Below are positions 1-9,101 of a DNA stretch of 64,000 bases, piece by piece. The notes beneath the pieces were generated by a model. It searched no databases. It saw only the letters and a program-made list of their open reading frames with translations, and was not told the DNA's origin. The stretch lies in NCBI RefSeq assembly GCF_019160155.1, contig NZ_JAFNIH010000027.1, positions 62,001 through 126,000 of the forward strand, written 5' to 3'. Positions within the stretch are counted from its first letter, which is position 1, and each line of letters begins with the position of its first letter. Position numbers and translations under genes: made by a program. The DNA is from Pinisolibacter aquiterrae. Lineage in GTDB: Bacteria > Pseudomonadota > Alphaproteobacteria > Rhizobiales > Ancalomicrobiaceae.

Positions 1-613
1 CGATCTCGCGGCGGACGGGCCGAAGCTCCTCCACGAACTCGTCGCGACGATCCGCCGGACCCTGCCGCCCCTGGTCGAGCTCTACGACGACACCGCCTCG
101 CTCCAGGATCGGACCGTCGGCACCGGCATTCTGAAACCGGAGTTGGCGCGGCAATTCGCCTGCGGCGGCTTCGTCGGACGGGCGTCGGGGCGGTCCTTCG
201 ACGCGCGCCGCGACCTCGTCTATCCGCCCTACGACCGGCTGCGCTTCGAGGTGCCGGTGCGCCGGGAGGGCGACGTCGACGCACGGGTCCGGGTCCGGAT
301 CGCGGAGGTCGAGGAGAGCCTGACGATGATCGTGCAGATCCTGGCGGAGATGCCGAGCGGCGCGGTTCTCGCCGATCTGCCGGGCGCCGACGCGCCGGGC
401 GGCGAGGGGATCGCGGTGGTCGAAGGGTTTCGCGGCGACATTCTCGCCTGGGTGCGGCTGGCGCCGGGGGGCATCGTCGACCGCGCCCACCTGCGTGATC
501 CGTCCTGGCTGCAATGGCCGCTGCTCGAGGCGGCGATCGAGGGCAACATCGTCGCCGACTTCCCGCTCTGCAACAAATCCTTCAACTGCTCCTATTCCGG
601 GCACGATCTCTAG
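1..613 (+). CDS. Group 4 [NiFe]-hydrogenase-like large subunit (HyfG/Ehr type), 3' part
   Basis: The reading frame is already open at base 2 and gives the last 203 residues of a protein whose start lies outside the window. The YPPYDRL, DVDAR and HLRDPS-W-QWPLLE-A segments are typical of the NuoD/HycE/HyfG family, the large subunit of membrane-bound proton- or sodium-pumping complexes. Active hydrogenases end in a DPCxxC motif that holds nickel. This protein instead ends in NKSFNCSYSGHDL and has no CxxC there. That fits energy-converting hydrogenase-related (Ehr) complexes, which lack the metal ligands. The N-terminal cysteine pair cannot be checked here. It is followed after 8 bases by the small-subunit gene, so this is the distal end of an operon. 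The family is clear; the reaction catalysed is unknown. Confidence 0.8.
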   Translation, partial: DLAADGPKLLHELVATIRRTLPPLVELYDDTASLQDRTVGTGILKPELARQFACGGFVGRASGRSFDARRDLVYPPYDRLRFEVPVRREGDVDARVRVRIAEVEESLTMIVQILAEMPSGAVLADLPGADAPGGEGIAVVEGFRGDILAWVRLAPGGIVDRAHLRDPSWLQWPLLEAAIEGNIVADFPLCNKSFNCSYSGHDL

Positions 614-621
614 GGCTCGCC

Positions 622-1146
622 ATGCGCAAGATTCTGCTCGAAGGCCTGCTGCGGAGGCCGCTGACCGAACCGCCCCCGGCGGCCGCCGACGCCGAGACGG
701 CGGAACTGTCGCTTCGGCTGAAGCAGGGCATCGACCGGGTGTTCGGCGGCAGTCTGGCGATCCGGCTGGTCGATGCCGGCTCGTGCAACGGCTGCGAACT
801 GGAAATCCACGCGTTGAACAACCCGTTCTACGATCTGGAGAGGTTCGGGTTGAAGTTCGTGGCCTCGCCGCGCCATGCCGACGTGCTCCTGGTGACCGGG
901 CCGGTGACGCGGAACATGCGCGAGGCGCTGGAGCGAACCCACGCGGCGACGCCGTCGCCGAAATGGGTCGTGGCGGCGGGGGCCTGCGCCCTCGACGGCG
1001 GGCTCTATGCGGGCGGGCACGCCTGCGTCGGCGGCGTGTCGGAGGTGATCCCGGTCGACCTCCACATTCCCGGCTGCCCGCCGACGCCGACGATGCTGTT
1101 GCGAGGGTTGTTGGCGCTGATGGCGGCCTGCGACGGACGTCGATGA
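622..1146 (+). CDS. NuoB/HyfI-family [4Fe-4S] small subunit of the same complex
   Basis: This 174-residue protein belongs to the NADH-quinone oxidoreductase 20 kDa (NuoB/HycG/HyfI) family. It carries the terminal [4Fe-4S] cluster that hands electrons to or from the large subunit. Candidate cluster ligands are C55 and C58 (GSCNGCE), C122 (AAGACA) and C152 (IPGCPPTP), the normal pattern for the family. The ATG at 622 lies 8 bases after the stop of the large-subunit gene; a longer in-frame reading inside that gene has no ribosome-binding site. It is probably a peripheral subunit at the cytoplasmic face, attached to antiporter-like membrane subunits encoded upstream of the window. All four ligands are present even though the partner lacks the C-terminal nickel site, so electron transfer may persist without H2 chemistry (inference). 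Confidence 0.88.
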   Translation: MRKILLEGLLRRPLTEPPPAAADAETAELSLRLKQGIDRVFGGSLAIRLVDAGSCNGCELEIHALNNPFYDLERFGLKFVASPRHADVLLVTGPVTRNMREALERTHAATPSPKWVVAAGACALDGGLYAGGHACVGGVSEVIPVDLHIPGCPPTPTMLLRGLLALMAACDGRR

Positions 1147-1157
1147 GACGGGTGGCG

Positions 1158-1430
1158 TCAGGGCTCGGGTTTCGACGGGAGAGCCGCGACGCGCAGGCGC
1201 ACGCCACGACCGTTGCCCTCGCTGCGGGCGTTCTCGCCGATCAGTTCGACGCCGGCGGCCTGCAGGGCCTCGACGACCTTGGTCAGCGTGTCGATGACTC
1301 CGCGCACGTTGCCGTCGCTGGCCTCCATGCGCTGGATGGTCGGAAGGGACACGCCGGAGAGTTCGGCCAATTTCTTCTGGTCGATGCCGACGAGGGCGCG
1401 GGCGGCCCGCATTTGAGCGGCGGTGATCAT
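1158..1430 (-). CDS. XRE-family helix-turn-helix regulator
   Basis: This is a 90-residue DNA-binding protein. Residues 3-60 form a Cro/CI-type helix-turn-helix (AQMRAARALVGIDQKKLAELSG, then a recognition helix around SLPTIQRME). The rest is a short tail, so it probably acts as a simple repressor without a ligand domain. It converges on the end of the HyfI-like gene and is divergent from the spermidine-synthase-like gene at 1534, with about 100 AT-rich bases between them. A palindrome in that spacer is a candidate autoregulatory operator. The regulated genes are unknown; the adjacent divergent gene is the first candidate. Confidence 0.85.
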   Translation of the reverse strand: MITAAQMRAARALVGIDQKKLAELSGVSLPTIQRMEASDGNVRGVIDTLTKVVEALQAAGVELIGENARSEGNGRGVRLRVAALPSKPEP

Positions 1431-1533
1431 GCTGGACTCACTCAGGATGCATCGATATATAAATATATCATATGACTTATGATGTCCAGTACATCAAACC
1501 TGATGTGTCCATGATCATGCCTCGGACCCGCGA
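1431..1533. promoter_or_regulatory. AT-rich divergent promoter region with TGATGT/ACATCA palindrome
   Basis: This spacer between the XRE regulator and the spermidine-synthase-like gene is strikingly AT-rich (1453-1480) in a 70% GC setting. Bases 1480-1496 form an inverted repeat, TGATGT-5-ACATCA, and another TGATGT follows at 1501-1506. Regular spacing of such boxes in a divergent promoter is what an XRE-type autorepressor operator looks like. No binding evidence can be had from sequence alone. Confidence 0.45.
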
Positions 1534-2298
1534 ATGCGCACCTTGACCCGTATCGAAAGTCGTTTCGGAGAGATTCTCATCATCGAGGATCTCGCCACCG
1601 GCGCCCGGCGATACTACGAGGGCACGGCGTTTCAGAGCCATGCGGCCCCGGATGGGGAGAGTTGCTTCGTCTATGTCCACATCATGTGCGCGCTGCTGCG
1701 CCGCCGCCGCCGGGTGTTGCTGCTCGGGTGCGGCGGCGGATCGCTGGCGACGATGGCGAGCCGGCGCGGCGCCGAGGTCACGCTGGTCGACCACAATCCA
1801 CACAGTTTCGAGGTGGCGCGCGACTATTTCGGCCTGCCGGGGGCGGTGCTCGGCGTCATCGCCGACTATCGGGACTTCCTCGACGGCACGCATGCGCCCT
1901 ATGACGCGATCGGCGTCGACGTCGGCAGCGCCGCCTTCGACTTCCAGAAGGAATTCGACGCCGCGACCTGCGCGGCGATCCGGCAGGCGCTGGCGCCGGA
2001 GGGGATCGTGGTGGTCAACACGATGGTCGAGCACGATCTCGATCCGACCGCCGATCTGATCGCCACGACGCTGGCGGGGCCGGACCGGCCGGCCTGGATC
2101 TTCGATCAGGTCGGCGAGGGCGAACGCAACGCCGTCGTCGTGGTCGGCGCGCCGCGTCGTCCCCGGCTCGAGGCGAGCCTCTTTCCGGAGGCGTTGCGCG
2201 AGGAATTCGCGACCTGGTCCGTGCGCCCGGCGCGCAACCGGGCGGCGCCGACGGCTCGCCGCGAGCCGCGCTCGCCGGGTGCGGGCGGGGACGCCTGA
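1534..2298 (+). CDS. Spermidine synthase-like SAM-dependent enzyme
   Basis: This 254-residue protein has a Rossmann-like methyltransferase/aminopropyltransferase fold. The nucleotide-binding loop LLLGCGGGS (about residues 62-70) is followed by an acidic strand (VTLVDHNPHSFEVARDYF, about 83-100) and VDVGSAAFDFQKEF, which resemble the spermidine synthase family. The last 40 residues are rich in Arg, Pro and Ala and probably disordered. Many bacterial proteins of this type are annotated as spermidine-synthase-like without proven polyamine activity, so the substrate is uncertain. It stands alone on the plus strand, divergent from the XRE regulator. Confidence 0.7.
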   Translation: MRTLTRIESRFGEILIIEDLATGARRYYEGTAFQSHAAPDGESCFVYVHIMCALLRRRRRVLLLGCGGGSLATMASRRGAEVTLVDHNPHSFEVARDYFGLPGAVLGVIADYRDFLDGTHAPYDAIGVDVGSAAFDFQKEFDAATCAAIRQALAPEGIVVVNTMVEHDLDPTADLIATTLAGPDRPAWIFDQVGEGERNAVVVVGAPRRPRLEASLFPEALREEFATWSVRPARNRAAPTARREPRSPGAGGDA

Positions 2299-2317
2299 GC
2301 CGTCGTCGCGACGTCGT

Positions 2318-2895
2318 TCACGGGCGGCGCCGGCCGGGGCCGAGACCCATCGGCGCGGGTGTCGCTGCGACGATGGCGGAGAAGAGTTCGGTGAACTCTC
2401 CGTCGATGCCGCGCCAGGGGTCGGCGTTGGCGGCGAAGGCGGCATCGACGCTCGCGCGCGCCTCGGCGTCGAGGCGTTCGCGCAGGAGCGGCAGGAGTTT
2501 CGTCTCCTCGAGCTCGATATGGGCCCAGTTGAAGGCGAGGTAGCGGGCGACGACCTCGGCGAAGGGAGCGAAGCCGGCCGGCCCCACCGCCTGATAATGG
2601 ATCAGGGCCATGGCGAGATCGAGGAGATGGGCCCGGCCGTTGCGATGCTGCAGGTCGAGCTCGTCGAGGATCGGCTCGACCTCGGGGCAGAAGCGGCGGA
2701 CGAGGGGAAAGAGGACGTCGTCCTCCTTGGGGTGATGGCCTTCCTCGGGCACCCGGACGATGTAGTCGACGAGCATGGCGAGCAGGTGGAAGTCGGCGGG
2801 AAAGCGCCCGTCGCCGATGCCGGCGACGGTGAATTCCATCGCCTTCAGCACCGCCGCCAGGGCGCGGTGTTCGTCGCGAATGATGTCGATCGCCT

Positions 2896-2899
<4 letters not shown>
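2318..2899 (-). CDS. Hemerythrin-domain protein
   Basis: This 193-residue protein has a four-helix hemerythrin-like domain. Candidate di-iron ligands are the early RDEHR histidine (H11), the HHPKEDDVLF segment, HRNGRAH and the HIELEE segment, in the order expected for HHE/hemerythrin proteins. Such proteins bind oxygen, nitric oxide or iron. Its ATG overlaps the stop codon of the LivF-type ATPase gene (ATGA arrangement), so it is the last gene of the transporter and oxygenase operon and is probably translationally coupled. A role in supplying or sensing O2 for the Rieske oxygenase, or in protecting iron proteins, is inference. Confidence 0.82.
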
Positions 2900-3664
<765 letters not shown>

Positions 3665-3672
<8 letters not shown>

Positions 3673-4420
3673 GGTGGGCCTCCCCCAGATAGACTTCGCG
3701 AACCAGGGGATGGCCGGCCACGACCTCGGGCGTGTCCTCGAGCAGGACCGCGCCGGAGACCAGCACCGAGATCCGATCGGCGAAGCGGAAGACCAGATCC
3801 ATGTCGTGTTCGATGAGGAGAATGGTCATGTCGGCGGGAAGGGCGGCGAGCGCGGCGAAGAGTTCCCGGCTCTCGCTGGTCGGCACGCCCGCCGCCGGCT
3901 CGTCGAGGAGGAGGACGCGCGGGCGCGCGGCGAGCGCCAGGGCGATCTCGATCAGACGCTGCTTGCCGTAGGCGAGGTCGCGGGTGCGGCGATGGGCGAC
4001 GTCGGCGAGGTGGAGGTCCTCGACGAGGCGGGCGGCGGCGTCGAGCACCTCGCCGTGCCGGCCGATCGGCCGCCAGAAGCGCCGGCCGACGCCCATCTGC
4101 TCGGCGACGGCGAGCGCGACGCTCTCGAGGACGGTCAGATCGGCGAAGAGCCGGTTGATCTGGAAGGTCCGGGCGAGGCCGCGCGCCACGCGTTTGTGCT
4201 GGGCGAGGCCGGTCACGTCGGCGCCGTCGAGGAGGACCGAGCCGGAGGTCGGCGTGAGGAAGCCGGTGAGCAGGTTGACCAGCGTGGTCTTGCCGGCGCC
4301 GTTCGGTCCGATCAGGGCATGGCGCGCGCCCTTGGCGATCGACAGCGAGACGCCGTCGGTGGCGGTGAACCCGCCGAAGGTCTTGACGAGATCGCGTGTC
4401 TCGAGCACAGGCGGGGTCAT
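3665..4420 (-). CDS. livG: ABC transporter ATPase, LivG type
   Basis: This 251-residue ATPase is paired with the LivF protein. It has Walker A GPNGAGKTT (about 38-46), the atypical signature LAYGKQR seen in LivG proteins, Walker B VLLLDEPAAG and switch IEHDMD. I chose the ATG at 4420 because it overlaps the LivM stop codon (ATGA) and immediately precedes the conserved start LETRDLVKTFGG. The longer reading up to 4534 would run into LivM and adds only low-complexity Arg/Pro sequence. It acts at the cytoplasmic membrane face. Confidence 0.9.
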
Positions 4421-5448
4421 CGCTTCGTCTCCTTGCGGGCGAGGAGTCGCTCGAACGGATCGACCACGCCCATCAGCCCGTTGCGGGCGAAGAGGACGAT
4501 GCCGATCAGGACGAGACCGATCCACAGCTGCCAATATTCGGGATCGACGTCGGCGAGCAGGTGGTGGAGCGTGACGAAGACGATCGCGCCCACCAGTGCC
4601 CCGTAGAGGCGTCCGGCGCCGCCGAGGATGAGGATCAGGAGGATCTCGGCCGAGCGGCCGAAGCCGAGCACGTCGATGGAGACGAACTGGGTGGTCTGGG
4701 TCAGGAGCGCCCCGGCGATGCCGGCGATCGCCGCGGCGGCGATCCAGGCGGCGGTGAGGCGGGCATCGACCGAGACGCCGAGCGCGGGCATGCGCGCGGC
4801 GTTCATGTGGATCGCCCGGAGCGACAGGCCGAACGGACTTCCGACGACGTGGCGGGCGACGAGGAAGACGACGAAGAGGACGGCGACCGCGTAGACATAG
4901 GCCGTCTTGCCCCAGAGGTCGAAACTCCAGAGGCCGAGGAGCGGGGTCATCTCGATGCCCTGGAGCCCGTCGACGCCGCCGGTGAAGTCGTTGGCCTTGT
5001 TGGCGGCCTCGAACAGCATCATGCCGATGCCGATCGTCACCATCAGCCGGGTGAGGCCGGTGCCGCGCAGGACGAAGGGGCTGGTGATCGCGCCGGCGAG
5101 CGCCGACACGGCGGCGGCGAAGACGAGACCGAGCAGGGGATCGCCGATGCCGAGCTTCGCCGAGAGCATGCCGGCGGCATAGGCGCCGACGCCGAAGAAG
5201 GCGGCGTGGCCGAGCGTGACGATGCCGGCATAGCCGAGCACCAGATCGAGCGACAGCGCGAAGATCGCGGTGATGGCGATCTGGGTGAGCAACGCCAGGT
5301 TCTCCGGGAACAGGAACCAGGCGGCGACCGGCAGCAGCCAGAAGGCGAATTCCAGAGCGCGCGGGCGGGCGGCGCGGCGCAGCGGGGCGAGATCGACCGT
5401 GGCGGCGGGACCGGCCCGATCGGACGAGGTGGGGGTGAGAGGCGTCAT
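4417..5448 (-). CDS. livM: ABC transporter permease, LivM type
   Basis: This 343-residue integral membrane protein has about 8-9 hydrophobic segments beginning near residue 33. It carries the LivM landmark LSLDLVLGYAGIVTLGHAAFFGVGAYA (positions about 64-90), characteristic of this permease family. It forms the channel with the LivH-type permease. It lies 10 bases after livH and overlaps livG by 4 bases, so the four membrane and ATPase genes form one tight translational unit. Confidence 0.9.
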   Translation of the reverse strand: MTPLTPTSSDRAGPAATVDLAPLRRAARPRALEFAFWLLPVAAWFLFPENLALLTQIAITAIFALSLDLVLGYAGIVTLGHAAFFGVGAYAAGMLSAKLGIGDPLLGLVFAAAVSALAGAITSPFVLRGTGLTRLMVTIGIGMMLFEAANKANDFTGGVDGLQGIEMTPLLGLWSFDLWGKTAYVYAVAVLFVVFLVARHVVGSPFGLSLRAIHMNAARMPALGVSVDARLTAAWIAAAAIAGIAGALLTQTTQFVSIDVLGFGRSAEILLILILGGAGRLYGALVGAIVFVTLHHLLADVDPEYWQLWIGLVLIGIVLFARNGLMGVVDPFERLLARKETKR

Positions 5449-5458
5449 GGTTTCGTCC

Positions 5459-6307
5459 TCACTTTCTGCCGAGGAGGCCGTGAGGGCGCACGATCAGCAT
5501 CACCACCATCACCGTGTAGATGATGAAGGCGCCGATCTGCGGCATCCAATATTTGCCGGCGACGTCGCAGACGCCGATCAGGATCGCGGCGATCAGGGAG
5601 CCCGGGATAGAGCCGCTGCCGCCGACCGCGACGACGATGAGGAAGTAGACGAGGTAGCGCAGCGGGAAGCTCGGATCGAGGCCGAGCAGTTCGACGCCGA
5701 CCGCGCCGCCGAGCCCGGCGAGGCCGGAACCGAGGGCGAAGGTGACGACGAAGACCCGGTCGACGTCGATGCCCATGCCGCGCGCGACGTCGGGCTTGTC
5801 GACCGAGGCGCGCAGGCGGGCGCCGAACCGGGTCACGCCGATGGCGCGATGGAGCCCATAGGCGACGGCGAGGCCGAGCCCCACCAGGAAGGCGCGGTAG
5901 ACGCCGATGTCGAGACCGCCGAGATGGACCTGGCCCTGGAGCCAGGCGGGCAGGCGGATCGGCTGCTGGGCCGGGCCGAAGCCCCAGCGGGCGATCGCCA
6001 TCGCCACGAAGACGAGGCCGATCGAGAACAGCACCTGATCGAGTTGGCTCGCGCCGTAGAGGCGGCGGAAGAGCAGGCGTTCGAGCAGGGCGCCGAGCGC
6101 GGCCGTGGCGAGCGCCGCCAGGACGACCGCAGGGAGGAAGGGGATCCCCCATCGGCCGGAGGCCACGACGCAGACGTAACCGCCGAACATCGCGAAGGCA
6201 CCGTGGGCGAGATTGACGAAGTTCATCAGACCGAGCGTGACCGAGAGGCCGACGGCGATCAGGAACAACAACATGCCCGAGGCTATTCCGTCGAAGACGA
6301 CGGTCAT
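5459..6307 (-). CDS. livH: ABC transporter permease, LivH type
   Basis: This 282-residue membrane protein has about eight hydrophobic helices. It carries the LivH landmark GLSVTLGLMNFVNLAHGAF (about residues 20-38). It is the partner of LivM in a HAAT-class importer. It is separated from the upstream binding-protein gene by 245 bases containing a two-hairpin repeat, which could set a lower expression level for the permeases than for the binding protein. Confidence 0.9.
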   Translation of the reverse strand: MTVVFDGIASGMLLFLIAVGLSVTLGLMNFVNLAHGAFAMFGGYVCVVASGRWGIPFLPAVVLAALATAALGALLERLLFRRLYGASQLDQVLFSIGLVFVAMAIARWGFGPAQQPIRLPAWLQGQVHLGGLDIGVYRAFLVGLGLAVAYGLHRAIGVTRFGARLRASVDKPDVARGMGIDVDRVFVVTFALGSGLAGLGGAVGVELLGLDPSFPLRYLVYFLIVVAVGGSGSIPGSLIAAILIGVCDVAGKYWMPQIGAFIIYTVMVVMLIVRPHGLLGRK

Positions 6308-6433
6308 GGTTCGACTCCTGCGATGGACGACGGGGCGATCGGCGGAAACGGCCGCGATCGCGTCGAGGGGCTCGAGGTCCGGCGCCGTCTCGGGGAGGGC
6401 GCCGGATCTCGATCATCGTCGGGTCATACTCGG

Positions 6434-6546
6434 CTCATGAAATTCGGACTCGTCCGATTCTCATGAGCGTTGCGGCCTGACCGGCCGACGCCCGTTCGGG
6501 CTCGCCTTCGCTCACGAAGTTTCGAACAAGTTGAAACTTCGTGAGC
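6434..6546. repeat. Two-hairpin dispersed repeat, copy A
   Basis: Hairpin I spans 6434-6467: 15-base arms around a CTCG loop, imperfectly paired. A 33-base core at 6479-6511 is identical to copy B and contains a small GCCCGTTCGGGC hairpin. Hairpin II has 13-bp arms at 6511-6523 and 6533-6545, extended to 14 bp by the 6510-6546 pair. Copy B lies at 48112-48223. Where the two copies differ in hairpin II, both sides of the stem change together, so the fold is under selection. The element sits between the binding-protein gene, whose stop is 7 bases away, and livH, both on the minus strand. Confidence 0.8.
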
Positions 6547-6552
6547 TCGGTA

Positions 6553-7731
6553 TCACTGCTTGGCGGGATCCTTGACCTTGTCGAACTGGTCGAACTCGAC
6601 GTTGACGAGTTCGCCGTTCACCTTCTCGGTCTTGCGGATGTAGACGGTCTGGACGATGTCGCGAGTGGCGGCGTCGATCTCGATCGGCCCGCGCGGGCTC
6701 TCGAAGGAGAGGCCCTTCAGCGCCTCCATCACCTTGGCCCCGTCGACGTCGCCGCCGGTCTTGGCGAGGGCCCCGTCGAGGGCGGCCATGCCGTCGTAGG
6801 CGGCGACCGCGAAATAGCTCGGACGCAGCTTCTTGCCGGTCACTCGGGCGATACCCTCGACGAACTTGCGGTTCTTCTCCGAGGGGTGGGCGTAGGAATA
6901 GTGATGGGAGGTGATCAGGCCGAGCGCGACGTCGCCGGTCGCCTCGAGATAGCTGTCGTCGGTCGCCTCACCCGTGGCGATCACCTTGATGCCGGCCTCT
7001 TCCAGGCCACGCTCCTTGGCGGCCTTGAGGAAGGCGGGGGGCAGGACGCCGGAGGGGAAGAAGAAGAACACCGCCTGCGGCTTCTCGTCCTTGATGCGCT
7101 GGACGTAGGCGGAGAAGTCGGGGCTCGACAGCGGCGCGCGCACCTTGCCGACGATCGCGCCGCCGTTCGCGGTGAAGGCCTTCTCGAAGGCGGTCTCGGA
7201 ATCGGCGCCGGGACCGTAGTCGGCGACGATGGTGTAGACCTTGGTGATGCCGTTCTTCACCGCCCAGCGCGCCATCGGGTCGGAGACCTGCTGCACGGTG
7301 AAGGAGACGCGCGCCACATAGGGCGACTGGGTGGTGATCGCCGAGGAGGAGGCGTTCATGACGATCGCCGGGATCTTGGCTTCCTTGGCGACGGCGCCGA
7401 CGGCATAGGCGTTGGGGCTGAAGTCGAGGCCGGCGAAGAAATTGACCTTGTCCTTCACCACCAGTTCCTGGGCGACGCGCTTGGCGAGGTCGGGGGCGGC
7501 GCCGGGCACGTCCTTCTTGACGATCTCGACCGGATGACCGCCGAGCTTGCCGCCGTGTTCGTCGAGCCAGAGGGCGATGCCGTCGTCGAACTGACGGCCG
7601 TAGTCGGCATAGGGGCCGGAATAGGAGGCGATCACACCGATCTTGATCGGAGCGGGGTCGGCGGCCTCGGCCGCGAGGCCGAACCCCGACATGGCCAGGA
7701 CGGTACAGGCGATCAGACTGAATTTCGACAT
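6553..7731 (-). CDS. Periplasmic substrate-binding protein of HAAT/LivK type
   Basis: This 392-residue protein starts with a Sec signal peptide (MSKFSLIACTVLAMSGFG, with likely cleavage after AEA near residue 24). A type I periplasmic binding fold follows, opening with IKIGVIASYSGPYADYGRQF, the hallmark of LivK-like receptors. It captures the substrate in the periplasm and delivers it to the LivHM permeases. The ATG at 7731 is chosen because it gives a complete signal peptide. Upstream in-frame sequence runs through the reductase gene and is not part of it. The substrate is unknown but should be the compound processed by the adjacent Rieske and glutamine-synthetase-like enzymes. Confidence 0.88.
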   Translation of the reverse strand: MSKFSLIACTVLAMSGFGLAAEAADPAPIKIGVIASYSGPYADYGRQFDDGIALWLDEHGGKLGGHPVEIVKKDVPGAAPDLAKRVAQELVVKDKVNFFAGLDFSPNAYAVGAVAKEAKIPAIVMNASSSAITTQSPYVARVSFTVQQVSDPMARWAVKNGITKVYTIVADYGPGADSETAFEKAFTANGGAIVGKVRAPLSSPDFSAYVQRIKDEKPQAVFFFFPSGVLPPAFLKAAKERGLEEAGIKVIATGEATDDSYLEATGDVALGLITSHHYSYAHPSEKNRKFVEGIARVTGKKLRPSYFAVAAYDGMAALDGALAKTGGDVDGAKVMEALKGLSFESPRGPIEIDAATRDIVQTVYIRKTEKVNGELVNVEFDQFDKVKDPAKQ

Positions 7732-7862
7732 GGTCGTCTCTCCGGTGGGGCTCCGCATCGACGGTTGCGGGCGCGGATGTGAGTGACAGGCGACGGCCGC
7801 CCTCGAATGCGTCTTCCTCCGGTCGGCGGCTCGGGGCCGCTCTTTCGGTCGATACCGTTTCG

Positions 7863-9098
7863 TCACCCGGGTGAACAGAGGTCCGCCAGGGGGCCGGTGT
7901 GGGTCTCGACGCGCGCGCGGTCGACGACCGGGCGGGTGGCGAGCAGTCTGCGCGCGGCCATGTGGTCCTGGGGCCAGCCGACGGAATCCACCGCCGCGAG
8001 CCGTCCGTCGCGCAAGTGAAGGAGCGAGAAGCGTCCCGAGGCGGGGTCGCCGCGCAGCAGGATCTCGTCGTCGGGATCGGGCAGGCCGGCCATCTGGATC
8101 TTGGCGTCGTATTGATCCGACCAGAACCACGGCACGGCGTCGTGGACAGTCGGTCGGCCGAAGAGGGCGGCGGCGGCGACGCGGGCCTGATCGGCGGCGT
8201 TCTGGACCGATTCCAGCACGATCGGCGCGCCCGGGCGCGGTGCCCAAGGGTTGGGATGGCGGGCGCAGTCGCCGGCGGCGGCGACGTCGGGGTCGGCGGT
8301 CAGGCCGCTCGCGTCGACGAGAACGCCGCGATCGACCGCGAGGCCGGCGTCGCGGGCGAGGTCGTCGGCCGGGATCACGCCGATGCCGACCACCACCAGA
8401 TCGCAGGAGACCTTGGTGCCGTCGGCGAGGCGCACGCCGGCGACGCGACCGTCGCGACCGACGATCTCGACGACCTGAGCGCCGAGCCGGACGGTCACGC
8501 CGTGCGCCTCGTGGAGGTCCCGCAGCCATTCGGAGAGGCGGGGCGGGAAGACGCGGGCCGAGAGCCGGGGCTCGGCCTCGATCACGGCGACGTCGAGCCC
8601 GAGGCCGCGCAAGGAGGCCGCCGCCTCGAGGCCGATGAAACCGCCGCCGACGACGACGGCGCGTCTCCCCGCCTTCGCCGCGGCGGCGAGCGCGTCGGCA
8701 TCGGCGAGATCGCGCATGTGGAGGACGCCGTCGAGATCGGCGCCGGGGACGGAGAGGCGACGCACCCGCGCGCCGGTGGTGAGCGCGAGTTTGGAATAGG
8801 CGAGACGTTCGCCCCCGGCGAGGACGACCTCCTTCGCGGCGCGATCGATCGCCGTCACCGTGGTGCCGAGGCGAAGGGTGATCCGGGCCTCGGCGAAGGC
8901 CGCGTCCGATTTGAGGCGCAGGGCGGCGAGCGGGACGGAGCCCTTCAGGTAGCCCTTGGAGAGCGGCGGGCGTTGATAGGGCGGCGCCGTCTCGGCGCCG
9001 ATCAGCACCACCTCGCCCTCGAACCCCTCCTCGCGCGCGGCGAAGGCGAGCCGACAGCCGGCATGGGAGGCACCGATCACCACCAGACGGTCCACCAT
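7863..9098 (-). CDS. FAD-dependent ferredoxin reductase (rhodocoxin/putidaredoxin reductase type)
   Basis: This 411-residue flavoprotein has an N-terminal FAD-binding site (VVIGASHAGCRLA, about residues 5-17), an NAD(P)H-binding Rossmann site (VVGGGFIGLEAAASL, about 145-160), the APPYQRPPLSKGYL segment typical of class I oxygenase reductases, and the second FAD motif VAAAGDCA. It should pass electrons from NAD(P)H to the [2Fe-2S] ferredoxin encoded 3 bases upstream, and then to the Rieske oxygenase. The three genes together make a full electron-transfer chain. Confidence 0.9.
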   Translation of the reverse strand: MVDRLVVIGASHAGCRLAFAAREEGFEGEVVLIGAETAPPYQRPPLSKGYLKGSVPLAALRLKSDAAFAEARITLRLGTTVTAIDRAAKEVVLAGGERLAYSKLALTTGARVRRLSVPGADLDGVLHMRDLADADALAAAAKAGRRAVVVGGGFIGLEAAASLRGLGLDVAVIEAEPRLSARVFPPRLSEWLRDLHEAHGVTVRLGAQVVEIVGRDGRVAGVRLADGTKVSCDLVVVGIGVIPADDLARDAGLAVDRGVLVDASGLTADPDVAAAGDCARHPNPWAPRPGAPIVLESVQNAADQARVAAAALFGRPTVHDAVPWFWSDQYDAKIQMAGLPDPDDEILLRGDPASGRFSLLHLRDGRLAAVDSVGWPQDHMAARRLLATRPVVDRARVETHTGPLADLCSPG

Positions 9099-9101
9099 GG
9101 C

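Noticed and set aside
4421-4534. N-terminal extension of the LivG ATPase
   Set aside because: It overlaps the LivM gene, is Arg/Pro-rich and lacks a ribosome-binding site; the ATG at 4420 overlaps the LivM stop.
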